A stretch of 64,000 bases of DNA from the NCBI RefSeq assembly GCF_026344005.1, contig NZ_JAPKNH010000004.1, positions 372,001 through 436,000 on the forward strand, read 5' to 3'. The translations under genes and the position numbers were made by a program. The stretch is from Kaistia terrae (lineage in GTDB: Bacteria; Pseudomonadota; Alphaproteobacteria; Rhizobiales; Kaistiaceae). The notes below the pieces were generated by a model. It saw only the letters and a program-made list of their open reading frames with translations, did no database searches and had not been told where the DNA came from. Positions 1 through 7,271 of this stretch are shown here, one piece after another (position 1 is the first letter of the stretch; the number at the start of each line of letters is the position of its first letter).

Positions 1-59
1 CCAAGCTGCTCAATCGCTACATCCAGCCCGACAGCGTGCAGGGAGGAGCGGCGGCATGA
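1..59 (+). CDS. 3' end of an upstream gene (partial)
   Basis: An open frame enters from the left edge (first full codon at base 3) and ends at TGA 57-59, giving the tail KLLNRYIQPDSVQGGAAA. The next gene starts at ATG 56-58 inside an ATGA overlap, the usual sign of a translationally coupled phage early operon. An AGGAG-like stretch (41-47) supplies the next gene's ribosome site. Too little is visible to assign a function. Confidence 0.5.
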   Translation, partial: KLLNRYIQPDSVQGGAAA

Positions 60-364
60 GCAATGTCATCGACATCGCCACGCGCCGCCCGATCGTCAGC
101 CCTGAGGCCGAGACAATCTTCCGAAGCTGCGAGCCAACGGAAGGATGGGCGATGGTCTATGGCAAGGGCATCGGCCAGCTCCTCATCGAGGACTACCCGA
201 GCCTGTCCGACGAAGAGGGCCGACATGTTGCCCGAGCCTGCGCGGACTACGCGTTCGAGGCTTTCGTCGGCAAGGGCTGCACCGATGAGCGGGCGGACGA
301 ACTGGCCGAGATCATGTTCTGGACCATGATCGGCGCGCTGGTAGGGATGGGGGGCGCCGCATGA
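56..364 (+). CDS. Small hypothetical protein of prophage early region
   Basis: This is a 102-residue, acidic, mostly helical protein that I do not recognise. It starts in an ATGA overlap with the gene entering from the left and ends in another ATGA overlap (361-364) with the replication-like gene. The tight packing marks an early phage operon read rightward. The C-terminus, EIMFWTMIGALVGMGGAA, is hydrophobic enough for one short membrane or buried helix. No catalytic motif or cysteine cluster is visible. Confidence 0.6.
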   Translation: MSNVIDIATRRPIVSPEAETIFRSCEPTEGWAMVYGKGIGQLLIEDYPSLSDEEGRHVARACADYAFEAFVGKGCTDERADELAEIMFWTMIGALVGMGGAA

Positions 365-942
365 CGAAGCAGCGCATCGACTTCTTGTCGGTCGATGCTG
401 CCCGGTTCAACGCTCTCCGTGACCAGTGGAGGGACGTGGCCTCGGGCTGCGTCCTCCCCGTGGTCGCTCATAAGCTGGCCTCGCTACTGCCGGCCTATGT
501 CAGCCGCGAGTATGGCTATGCCTTCCCGACTGACGAGCAGCTTGCCGAAACCATCAAGGCGACACCCCGGACCGTCGGGCGAGGGATGAACGCGCTCGAC
601 ACCGCCGACTTGATAGAGCGGAAAACCGTGGTCAAGCGAGACGACAAGGGCGAGGCTATCGGCCGGCTTCGGCGCATCTTCCTGACGCTCCCGCATCAGG
701 CAGGTGAACGGACAACAAGTGAACGGACAGAGGTGAACGGACAGGCCGAGGTGACGGACAAGATCAGGCAGGTGAACGGACAACAGTTGTCCGAATATAC
801 CCTGACAGGATTACCCCTGATAATTCGAATGGCTCTGGAACAAGAAAGTATGGAGCTATGCCCACACGCGAGGGATGTCCCATCGGCTACACCGACGATT
901 TCGACTTCCTCGACGCGTTCGACCGGAGCGTGGTGGACATGA
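361..942 (+). CDS. Phage replication-initiator-like winged-helix protein with internal iterons
   Basis: The N-terminal half (about residues 30-110) looks like a winged helix-turn-helix of the phage replisome-organiser type: a helical stretch (LPAYVSREYGYAFPTDEQLA), a recognition-helix candidate (ATPRTVGRGMNAL) and a basic wing (RKTVVKRDDKGEAIGRLRR). The coding sequence of the middle (about residues 115-144) consists of iteron-like repeats, followed by a perfect palindrome and then a more AT-rich stretch. Lambda O is organised this way, with the origin iterons inside the initiator gene, so I infer an initiator with its own origin; no homology to O is claimed. The last 28 codons overlap the next gene, so the true C-terminus may be shorter or frameshifted. 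A short helix-turn-helix regulator is the alternative. Confidence 0.55.
   Translation: MTKQRIDFLSVDAARFNALRDQWRDVASGCVLPVVAHKLASLLPAYVSREYGYAFPTDEQLAETIKATPRTVGRGMNALDTADLIERKTVVKRDDKGEAIGRLRRIFLTLPHQAGERTTSERTEVNGQAEVTDKIRQVNGQQLSEYTLTGLPLIIRMALEQESMELCPHARDVPSATPTISTSSTRSTGAWWT
704..782 (+). repeat. Iteron-like direct repeats (candidate phage origin)
   Basis: The 11-mer GTGAACGGACA occurs exactly at 704-714, 719-729, 733-743 and 772-782. A one-base-shorter form, GTGACGGACA, lies at 751-760. Most copies are preceded by A or AG. All lie within the coding frame of the preceding replication-like gene. Four to five spaced copies of a short motif within 80 bp, next to an initiator-like gene, are typical of iteron origins. 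Binding by the encoded protein is inferred. Confidence 0.6.
777..793. promoter_or_regulatory. Perfect 8+1+8 palindrome beside the iterons
   Basis: CGGACAAC, one A, then GTTGTCCG: a perfect inverted repeat that shares its left arm with the last iteron. The next 40 bp (794-835) are AT-richer than their surroundings and could be a DNA-unwinding element. It may bind the initiator as a dimer, as in many iteron replicons where an inverted repeat works as an operator. Confidence 0.45.
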
Positions 943-1133
943 CCGACGGCCGGGTGATCGGCGCCGGCGAGATTGGGCGGATCGTGCAGGAAGCATTCGA
1001 CAAGACCACCGGCAGCAGCCCGCTCTTCATGCCGTTCTTCTGGAGCGATGTCTGCGCGCTTCGAAAGAACGACACAGAGGAATGGTTCCGGCGCCGGGCC
1101 GGCCAGTTGATCCACAGGAGGGCAGCAGCATGA
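858..1133 (+). CDS. Small hypothetical protein, prophage early region
   Basis: This is a 91-residue protein (MPTREGCPIGYTDD at the start) that I cannot assign. It overlaps the 3' end of the replication-like gene by 85 bp in another frame and overlaps the following PC4-like gene in an ATGA (1130-1133). A GGAG lies only 2 bases from this ATG, so the start is uncertain. The sequence is mixed helical with an aromatic core (MPFFWSDVCALRKND) and a basic C-terminus. Its place in the coupled early operon suggests a DNA-metabolism accessory. Confidence 0.5.
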   Translation: MPTREGCPIGYTDDFDFLDAFDRSVVDMTDGRVIGAGEIGRIVQEAFDKTTGSSPLFMPFFWSDVCALRKNDTEEWFRRRAGQLIHRRAAA

Positions 1134-1372
1134 CCGATCGCGCCATCGCCACCATTCCCAAGAACGCCCGGGAGGCCATCCGTGTGAGCCTCCGAGACAC
1201 GAAAGGGCGCCGAGCGATTGACGTCCGGATCTTCGAGGACCGCGGCAAGGGACCGGAGCAGAGCCCTAAGGGGCTTAGCATCCGCCCGGATCTCATTCGC
1301 GCGGTGATCGAGGGGCTTCAGCAGGCGGAGAGTGCTGCGGCCGAGGAAGGTCTTATTGGCCCGCCGGCGTAG
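1130..1372 (+). CDS. PC4/p15-like transcriptional coactivator family protein
   Basis: The 80-residue product has the outline of bacterial PC4-like single-strand DNA-binding proteins. It has a beta-rich stretch AIRVSLRDTKGRRAIDVRIF, a central KGLSIRPDLI segment and a final helix LIRAVIEGLQQAESAA. The family usually works as a small dimer on ssDNA or melted promoters. GGAGG at 1118-1122 gives a good ribosome site for ATG 1130, which overlaps the previous stop. In phages such proteins are often early genes linked to replication or late transcription. The 3' end overlaps a convergent gene by 20 bp. Confidence 0.7.
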   Translation: MTDRAIATIPKNAREAIRVSLRDTKGRRAIDVRIFEDRGKGPEQSPKGLSIRPDLIRAVIEGLQQAESAAAEEGLIGPPA

Positions 1373-2204
1373 CGGCCGCAGCTTGTTCCAGCGCGTCCAA
1401 TACCCGGTGACCGAGTTCTTCCATGGTGGCAAAGTCGGCCAAGATCTGTGGATGCAGGACCAAGGGCGGGAGCGCGGGTTCACGGTAGGAATGGAGAAAG
1501 AGCGGCTCGAAGCGGCAAAGCGCTTTCTGCTCAGCATCTAGCCGGTCTGCCTCGTCATATTGACCTGCCATCGTGGCGGCAAAAGACAACTGCTCCAGCC
1601 GCCTGTAAACCGCCTCATTCGCTGTCGGTACGGCATATGGCGGGATGTAAAGCGATATGCGGTGTGCAAGAGCATCGCGGTAGTCGTCGTGGTATTCGAA
1701 CCATCCCGCCATCTCCTCGCGGAGATAGGTGGCCAAGTTCCCAGGCATGGAGCCCAGCACTGCCATGTTCTTGGGGCGAAGGCCAACCCAGGTGGCGGGA
1801 AGGTCGGCGCCATCGGATTTCTTGATCTGCCTCTCGTTGACCCACACCCATGCGAGGTTGTCACCGCAGCCGCTGGTGTCAATCACGAACGCGTGCAGGA
1901 AGCTGGTCACATCGGCCATTCCGTCTCGGATCGGTATCTCGTCACGTTCTGGGGGGAGAGTGGAAAAGATGCGCCGGGTGCAGTGAGCCATCAGCCTCAT
2001 GCGCCTCATGTAGCCTTGCGTCGCATGCTCTTTGGCGATCGGATTTGTGAACGGGAACTGGGTGATGCGCATCACGAGCGAATTCTCACGATCGTCTATG
2101 GATGCGAATGCCGCGGCCATGTCGTCAATCGCGTCCTGAGAGTAGTAGGCCAAAGCATTCTCCGGGTGTCCTGAGCTCCAGAATTCACTCGTAGCATGCC
2201 TCAC
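1353..2204 (-). CDS. Hypothetical protein with HEPN-like R-x4-H motif
   Basis: A 283-residue protein read against the phage early operon, starting at a GTG (complement of 2202-2204) with only a weak ribosome site. It is rich in helices and aromatic residues and contains YRDALAHRISLYIPP. Here R176 and H181 form the R-x4-6-H pattern typical of HEPN ribonucleases, in a sequence setting (RDALAHR) like that of many HEPN proteins. I do not otherwise recognise the family. The isolated, opposite-strand position suits a lysogeny-expressed accessory gene, possibly an abortive-infection factor, but that rests on the motif alone. Tail-to-tail overlap with the PC4-like gene is 20 bp. Confidence 0.55.
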   Translation of the reverse strand: MRHATSEFWSSGHPENALAYYSQDAIDDMAAAFASIDDRENSLVMRITQFPFTNPIAKEHATQGYMRRMRLMAHCTRRIFSTLPPERDEIPIRDGMADVTSFLHAFVIDTSGCGDNLAWVWVNERQIKKSDGADLPATWVGLRPKNMAVLGSMPGNLATYLREEMAGWFEYHDDYRDALAHRISLYIPPYAVPTANEAVYRRLEQLSFAATMAGQYDEADRLDAEQKALCRFEPLFLHSYREPALPPLVLHPQILADFATMEELGHRVLDALEQAAAATPAGQ

Positions 2205-2325
2205 CGCTTAAAACGCACGCGACGGGATAACCGGCCCTATCGCGGATAATCTTTTCATATCAGCCACTTGCAAACCCGCTACGTCCGTATCAATTGTGTA
2301 CGTATTGAGGTTGCAGGGGTTCGCC
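2205..2325. promoter_or_regulatory. Divergent intergenic region
   Basis: This 121-bp stretch separates the leftward HEPN-like gene from the rightward serine recombinase and must hold both promoters. It is more AT-rich than its neighbours (for example GGATAATCTTTTCATATCAG at 2245-2264, with a TATAAT-like core). No convincing operator palindrome was found. A GTG at 2296 could start the recombinase ten codons earlier. Confidence 0.35.
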
Positions 2326-2994
2326 ATGAAATCCGCCGTCGCCTATCTCCGTGTCAGCACGCATCGTCAGGGTCGCTCGGGCTTGGGTGTCGAAGCCCAG
2401 CGGGAGGCCATCCGCCGTTTCGCCGAGGCCGAGGGTATCGAGATCCTTGGCGAGCATGTCGAGGTCGAGACGGGCAAGGGCTCGGATGCGCTCGACCGCC
2501 GGCCGATCCTTGCCCAGGCATTGGCGCAAGCCCATCAGCGGCGCTGCCCGATCATCGTGGCGAAGCTCGATCGGCTCAGCCGAGACGTCAGCTTCATTGC
2601 CGGCCTAATGGCGCAGAAGGTGCCTTTCGTGGTGGCTGAGCTGGGCACGGACGCCGATCCATTCATGCTGCACCTCTACGCCGCCCTGGCCGAGAAGGAG
2701 CGCTCCCTGATCAGCCAGCGCACCAAGGCGGCACTGGCCGCGAAGAAGGCGCAGGGCGTGAAGCTGGGCAATCCCCACTATGCCGCCTCTGTCGGGAAGG
2801 CGCGCGCGGCGATCGTGGCCAACGCCGACCAGTTCGCAACCTCCGTACTGCCGATCGTCGAGGGCATCCAGGCCTCCGGTGTCACCGCCCTCGATGGCAT
2901 CGCCGGGGCTCTGAATGCCCGTGGCGTCCATACCCGGCGCGGCGGAAAGTGGCACGCCAGCACCGTCCGAAACCTGCTGCTACGAACTGCGTAG
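2326..2994 (+). CDS. Serine recombinase (resolvase/invertase family)
   Basis: The 222-residue protein begins [15 protein letters not shown], which contains the nucleophilic serine (S11) of the resolvase catalytic domain. It continues with the arginine-rich active-site region [15 protein letters not shown] and the long helix [20 protein letters not shown] (domain about residues 1-140). The C-terminus, [20 protein letters not shown], is a short helix-turn-helix DNA-binding end as in invertases. It is far too short to be a large serine integrase. It may mediate inversion or resolution in the element, or be the element's own integrase. ATG 2326 was chosen because it begins the canonical beta-1 strand; an upstream GTG at 2296 would add ten unrelated residues. 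Confidence 0.88.
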   Translation: MKSAVAYLRVSTHRQGRSGLGVEAQREAIRRFAEAEGIEILGEHVEVETGKGSDALDRRPILAQALAQAHQRRCPIIVAKLDRLSRDVSFIAGLMAQKVPFVVAELGTDADPFMLHLYAALAEKERSLISQRTKAALAAKKAQGVKLGNPHYAASVGKARAAIVANADQFATSVLPIVEGIQASGVTALDGIAGALNARGVHTRRGGKWHASTVRNLLLRTA

Positions 2995-3127
2995 GACCGC
3001 ATTCCTAGCGACACTTGAACCGCGATGGATTTTCGCATATAGGAATATTGTCCGCTGAGAGATGCGGGCATGCTCAAGGGCCTTAGGGCAGCGGGCTTTC
3101 CAATGGACAGGGAAGCCGTGCCAGTCG

Positions 3128-3754
3128 ATGCCCAGGGCCAAAAACCCACTTGCCACACCTCGTTGCCAGATCTGCCGCCACCCTGAACGGTTGCGGATCG
3201 AGATGGCACGCCTGAGCGGCGCTAGCCTCGACAGCATCGCCAAGAAGTTCACGATCGGCCGTGATGCCATCTGGCGGCACATGGAACAGCATGTCGATGG
3301 CGACCGCCGTTCCATGCTTGTGGCCGATGTTCCCCTGAAGGAACTGGCCGATCGTGCGGCAGAGGAAGGCCTCAGCCTCATCGACTATCTCGGCATTGTG
3401 CGGACCACGGTCCTCAATCAGCTGCTCGGTGCTGCATCGGTCAATGATCGCCATGGCACGGCATCGCTGGCCGGCAGGGCAACTGACGTGCTGCGTGAGA
3501 TCGGCAAGCTGACCGGCGAGATCCTGCGCTCGGCCCCGGTGTCGAACGTCACCAACAACACGATGGTGTTCATGAGCTCGCCGGCCTTCGCCAATCTGGA
3601 GCGGATGCTGATCGAACGGCTGGCCCCGCATCCGGAAGCCCTGCGGGCGGTGCTGGACGGCCTGCAGGCTCTGGAGTGCGGCGGTGCTGAGGGCGGGCCC
3701 ACGATCGAGGCCATCCCCATGATCACGGAGGCGCAGGATGCACGCGCAGCGTGA
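3128..3754 (+). CDS. Terminase small-subunit-like DNA-binding protein
   Basis: The 208-residue protein starts at MPRAKNPLATPRCQICRHPE. It has a CQIC pair followed by a helix-turn-helix (GASLDSIAKKFTIGRDAIWR), a layout common in small proteins encoded just before phage TerL. The rest is helical and may mediate oligomerisation. The 3' end overlaps terL by 17 bp, which implies coupled translation. No clear ribosome site precedes ATG 3128; an ATG at 3071 and the frame's start at 3062 are alternatives. The expected role is recognition of the packaging site and delivery of DNA to TerL. Confidence 0.65.
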   Translation: MPRAKNPLATPRCQICRHPERLRIEMARLSGASLDSIAKKFTIGRDAIWRHMEQHVDGDRRSMLVADVPLKELADRAAEEGLSLIDYLGIVRTTVLNQLLGAASVNDRHGTASLAGRATDVLREIGKLTGEILRSAPVSNVTNNTMVFMSSPAFANLERMLIERLAPHPEALRAVLDGLQALECGGAEGGPTIEAIPMITEAQDARAA

Positions 3755-5012
3755 TGGTGCCTTCTATGCCCGACTGGCCGAGACGCTGGCGAATAGCTGG
3801 CGGCTGAAGGCCCGGCCCGAACAGTTGCCTCCGGCTGGCGGGTGGCTGACCTGGTTGATCCTGGCCGGCCGCGGCTGGGGCAAGACGCGGACGGGCGCCG
3901 AATGGATCCAGGAGCAGGTTCTGACCGGCACCGCTTCCCGCATCGCCCTGGTGGCAGCGACAGCCTCCGATGCGCGTGACGTGATCGTCGAGGGCGAGAG
4001 CGGCCTGCTGGCCATCGCCCCGCGCGGCATGCGGCCCGAATACGAACCCTCCAAGCGCCGCCTGACTTGGCCTAACGGCGCCATGGCGACGACCTTCTCC
4101 GCAGATGAGCCGGACCGGTTGCGCGGGCCGCAGTTCGATGCCGCCTGGTGCGACGAGATTGCCGCGTGGAAGTATCCCGAAAGCTGGTCGATGCTGCAGT
4201 TCGGCCTCCGCCTCGGCAAGCAGCCGCGAGTGGTGGTGACGACGACGCCGAAGCCGGTGCAGATCATTCGCGACCTACAGCGCCGGCATATGGCCGGTGA
4301 CAAGACCATCGCCATCACGCGCGGGCGCACCAACGACAATCGCGACAACCTCGCCGCAACCTTCCTGGCTGAGATCGAGCGACGCTATGGCGGAACGCGC
4401 CTTGGCCGGCAGGAACTGAACGGCGAGCTTCTGGAGGACATCCCCGGTGCCCTGTGGACCCGGACGATGATCGATGCCGCGCAGGTAGATCGCCTCCCCG
4501 AAATGGCGCGCGTGGTCGTGGCGGTTGATCCCTCGGGCACCAAGGGCAGCGGGGATGACGGCGACAGCATCGGCATTGTGGTTGCTGGGAAGGGCATCGA
4601 CGGGCTCGGCTACATCCTGGCCGATCGCACCTGCAAGCTCTCGCCGGATGGCTGGGGACGCCGCGCGGTCGAGGCCTATCGCGAGTTCAAGGCGGACCGG
4701 ATCGTCGCTGAGCGCAACTTTGGCGGCGCCATGGTCGAGCATGTGCTCCGAACCGTCGATGCCAACATTCCCTACAAGGAAGTGACCGCCTCGCGCGGCA
4801 AGATCGCCCGGGCGGAGCCGGTGGCCGCTCTCTACGAGCAGTGCCGGGTCAAGCATCGGATCGGTTTGACCGAGCTCGAGGACCAGCTCTGCGCCATGAC
4901 CGCCGACGGCTATGTCGGCGACGGGTCCCCTGACCGGGCTGATGCGGCCGTTTGGGCACTCAGCGAACTGGTCGTGACCGGCTCGACTTTCACACTCGAC
5001 AACATTTGGTAG
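3738..5012 (+). CDS. Phage terminase large subunit
   Basis: The 424-residue protein has the full TerL architecture. The packaging ATPase has Walker A GRGWGKT (about residue 45), Walker B AAWCDEIAAW, and a TTTPKP coupling motif. The RNase H-like nuclease has acidic residues in VAVDPSGTKG, IVAERNFGG and DRADAAVWAL. Length and motifs fit the Terminase_6 group, close to the DNase/TerL of gene transfer agents and siphophages. It would pump DNA into proheads and cut concatemers. An 11-bp gap separates it from a DUF2213 gene; a portal gene, normally next, is absent, so the head module is incomplete. Confidence 0.93.
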   Translation: MHAQRDGAFYARLAETLANSWRLKARPEQLPPAGGWLTWLILAGRGWGKTRTGAEWIQEQVLTGTASRIALVAATASDARDVIVEGESGLLAIAPRGMRPEYEPSKRRLTWPNGAMATTFSADEPDRLRGPQFDAAWCDEIAAWKYPESWSMLQFGLRLGKQPRVVVTTTPKPVQIIRDLQRRHMAGDKTIAITRGRTNDNRDNLAATFLAEIERRYGGTRLGRQELNGELLEDIPGALWTRTMIDAAQVDRLPEMARVVVAVDPSGTKGSGDDGDSIGIVVAGKGIDGLGYILADRTCKLSPDGWGRRAVEAYREFKADRIVAERNFGGAMVEHVLRTVDANIPYKEVTASRGKIARAEPVAALYEQCRVKHRIGLTELEDQLCAMTADGYVGDGSPDRADAAVWALSELVVTGSTFTLDNIW

Positions 5013-5023
5013 GGACCGAAAGC

Positions 5024-6004
5024 ATGCACCTGACCGACAGATTGACGATAGACGGCACGAAACGGACGGCGGACGGCTACCTCGCTATCAATGCCCGTGC
5101 CGCCCGCTCCGGCAACGTCCAGACTTATCTCGGCGCCGAGGTCGGCCGGCCGGATCTGGCACAAGTCCGTGTCTATCGCCCCGATGAGGAAGTGTTCAGC
5201 AAAGACACGATGGCGTCGTTCGCGCATCGGCCCGTCACCATGGGCCATCCCAGCACGCCAGTCTCGGCGGCGAACTGGAACCAGTTTGCGAAGGGCTGGA
5301 GTGACGGCGAAATCGCCCGCGACGGCGAGTTCATTCGCATCAACATGCTGCTCGCCGATGCCGATGCAATCCGGGCGGTCGAGAGCGGGGTCCGTGAAAT
5401 TTCCATGGGTTACGACTGCGACCTGATCTGGGGCGCAGGCACCAGCCCGTCGGGGGAAGTCTACGACGCCAGGCAGAGCAGGATCCGCGGCAACCACGTC
5501 GGAATTGTCGAGCGCGCCCGTGGCGGCTCGGAGCTGAGAATTGGAGACAGCGCCATGAATGCAAATGACGGCCTGGTGGCCGGGATGACCATCGACCAGG
5601 CGGCATCACTGCCGCGCTATCAGAAGCTTGGGCCTCAGGGGCGGCAGTATGCGGCCCGCGACCTGGCTATGCTTCAGGCCGGCACTTCAGATCGCTCGGC
5701 GCACGACGGCATGGTCCAGCGCCTGGGCGACGCCTGGCAGGGTGATCGCCAACACATCGCACTGCCGAATGACATCTTGGCCGGCCTGTCTGCCAAAGAC
5801 CGATCGGTGGTCCTGCCGGCATTGGCCCGGCTGCGGGACCAGAGCGGTCCGGCCCTGCGTCACGCCATCTCCGACGCGCGTAGCATCGCGGTCCAGTTGC
5901 TCGGCCAACCTTCAGGCCGGATGATGTCGGATAGCGAGATCTCCCACGCTCAGCGGGCCGCGCAGCACGTGCTGGCGCTCTGTGACGCAGCAGGGGACGT
6001 CTGA
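5024..6004 (+). CDS. DUF2213 phage protein (head-maturation type)
   Basis: The 326-residue protein begins MHLTDRLTIDGTKRTADGYL and continues with FAHRPVTMGHPSTPVSAANW, GEFIRINMLLADADAIRAVE and VREISMGYDCDL. These are hallmarks of DUF2213, found next to portal and capsid genes in many phages and thought to include a prohead-protease-like fold. The C-terminal 130 residues are helical and less conserved. It starts 11 bp after terL and ends 1 bp before the next ATG, so the three genes form one operon. The missing portal upstream suggests a deletion at this junction. Confidence 0.75.
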   Translation: MHLTDRLTIDGTKRTADGYLAINARAARSGNVQTYLGAEVGRPDLAQVRVYRPDEEVFSKDTMASFAHRPVTMGHPSTPVSAANWNQFAKGWSDGEIARDGEFIRINMLLADADAIRAVESGVREISMGYDCDLIWGAGTSPSGEVYDARQSRIRGNHVGIVERARGGSELRIGDSAMNANDGLVAGMTIDQAASLPRYQKLGPQGRQYAARDLAMLQAGTSDRSAHDGMVQRLGDAWQGDRQHIALPNDILAGLSAKDRSVVLPALARLRDQSGPALRHAISDARSIAVQLLGQPSGRMMSDSEISHAQRAAQHVLALCDAAGDV

Positions 6005-6005
6005 C

Positions 6006-6614
6006 ATGGTGAAAGACCTGAAGACTCAGATCCACGACGCTCTTACCGGCGCCCTGACGCGCGATGATGTCTCGGCCGTGCTCTCGGCCAGCCGGCAGGC
6101 GCTCGACAAGGCCGAGACCGAGGTTGCGCACCTGCAGCGGGCGTCCCTCGATCCTCTGGTCGCGCCTGACAAGGCCGATGTGACCCGTGATGCATGGGAG
6201 CGGGCAAGGTTCGATCGTGACCGTATCGCCGCCGCCATCGTCGCGCTGGAGCAAAGGGTCGCGCAGCTTGCCCGGATCGATGCCGAGGCGGACAAGCGCA
6301 ATGCCTATCAGGTCGCCAAGGCCGAGCGGGACGCGCTGGCGGCCGATCTGCGGGATCGTTATCCGGCGCTCGCCGAAGAGCTCGTTTCGCTGCTGGTGCG
6401 GCTGCAGGCCAGCGATGCGCGGCTCGCGACGGTCAACCGGGCAATCCCCGATGGTGAGGCATGGCTGGGGTCGGCTGAGGCCATCGCCCGGGATTGCCCG
6501 ATCGACTTCCGGAGCGGAGTCAGCCTGATCTCGCGCATCACGGCGGCCAGGCTTCCGAGCTTCGGCGCAGCAGGAATCGAGTTCCTCTGGACGGAGCGCG
6601 GGTCCGGCCGATAG
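6006..6614 (+). CDS. Coiled-coil hypothetical phage protein
   Basis: The 202-residue product is almost entirely helical. Long heptad stretches (VSAVLSASRQALDKAETEVA, IAAAIVALEQRVAQLARIDA and a following charged helix) predict a coiled coil over about residues 20-150. The C-terminus is less regular (RITAARLPSFGAAGIEFLW). It begins 1 bp after the DUF2213 stop. It could be a scaffold or head-associated protein by position, since coiled-coil scaffolds often follow protease-like genes, but no capsid gene follows here. Confidence 0.55.
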   Translation: MVKDLKTQIHDALTGALTRDDVSAVLSASRQALDKAETEVAHLQRASLDPLVAPDKADVTRDAWERARFDRDRIAAAIVALEQRVAQLARIDAEADKRNAYQVAKAERDALAADLRDRYPALAEELVSLLVRLQASDARLATVNRAIPDGEAWLGSAEAIARDCPIDFRSGVSLISRITAARLPSFGAAGIEFLWTERGSGR

Positions 6615-6755
6615 CGGCAGCACAGTTTCCATCCGGCGCCGGGTCATGGAGAGGGCAACGCAGCCTGCCCAACAACGGAAAGCCCTTCTCCCGCGGCGCC
6701 AAGTCTGAGCGGGCCAAGGAGGGCAAGGCCGCACTTTCTCACCCATGGAGATCTC

Positions 6756-7163
6756 ATGTCGAAAATCGACGTCTTCTGCGATCAGCTCGGCATCGGGATT
6801 GTGCCCTATTCGACCCGGAAAGGCCGATGGGAAACGAACGCGCGCCAGTCACTCCGCTGGATCGCCAAGCACCGCGGCGAGGGGCATCTCTCGATCGTGC
6901 TGAAGGCGATCAAGGCCCGGCCCGAGAACGCTATGGAGCTATGGTCTGAGACGATCCTGGCCGTGTCGGATGTTCTCACGGCATTCCCTGAGCTGGAGGC
7001 TCGCGGCGGCGAGCTTTTGGACCAGTTCGAAGAGCTCGATCTCGCCAGCCTTCGGCAGCAGGCCAAGATGTGCACCGTCGGCGGCGTCACTACGCGACAG
7101 GCGCTGACAGTGCTGCTGGCCAGTTCCCTGGCGATGAAACTCGTGCCTGTCGTAGGCCCCTAA
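6756..7163 (+). CDS. Hypothetical prophage protein
   Basis: A 135-residue protein preceded by GGAG (6747-6750) at good spacing. It reads SKIDVFCDQLGIGIVPYSTR, then ARQSLRWIAKHRGEGHLSIV, and ends with a helical stretch TTRQALTVLLASSLAMKLV. Proteins of this outline occur in alphaproteobacterial prophages, but I cannot assign a function. Helix spacing suggests a small DNA-binding or adaptor protein. The 141-bp gap before it (6615-6755) holds no other convincing gene. Confidence 0.5.
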   Translation: MSKIDVFCDQLGIGIVPYSTRKGRWETNARQSLRWIAKHRGEGHLSIVLKAIKARPENAMELWSETILAVSDVLTAFPELEARGGELLDQFEELDLASLRQQAKMCTVGGVTTRQALTVLLASSLAMKLVPVVGP

Positions 7164-7271
7164 AGCCTCGGATGAACTGCTGCCGGTGCTAGCCTTCTAC
7201 CCGGCACAAAGCCTCCTAGACATCCCGTAGGTTGTCATGCTCATCTTTCCGCTATCTGTGGGGGGGAGCAT

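Noticed and set aside
704-793. The clustered repeats as a small CRISPR-like array
   Set aside because: The units are 11 bp with irregular 3-29 bp gaps, lie inside a gene, and there are no cas genes. Iterons explain them better.
875-1129. A longer start for the PC4-like protein
   Set aside because: The upstream 85 residues are Arg/His-rich shadow of the gene at 858. ATG 1130 has GGAGG and an ATGA overlap.
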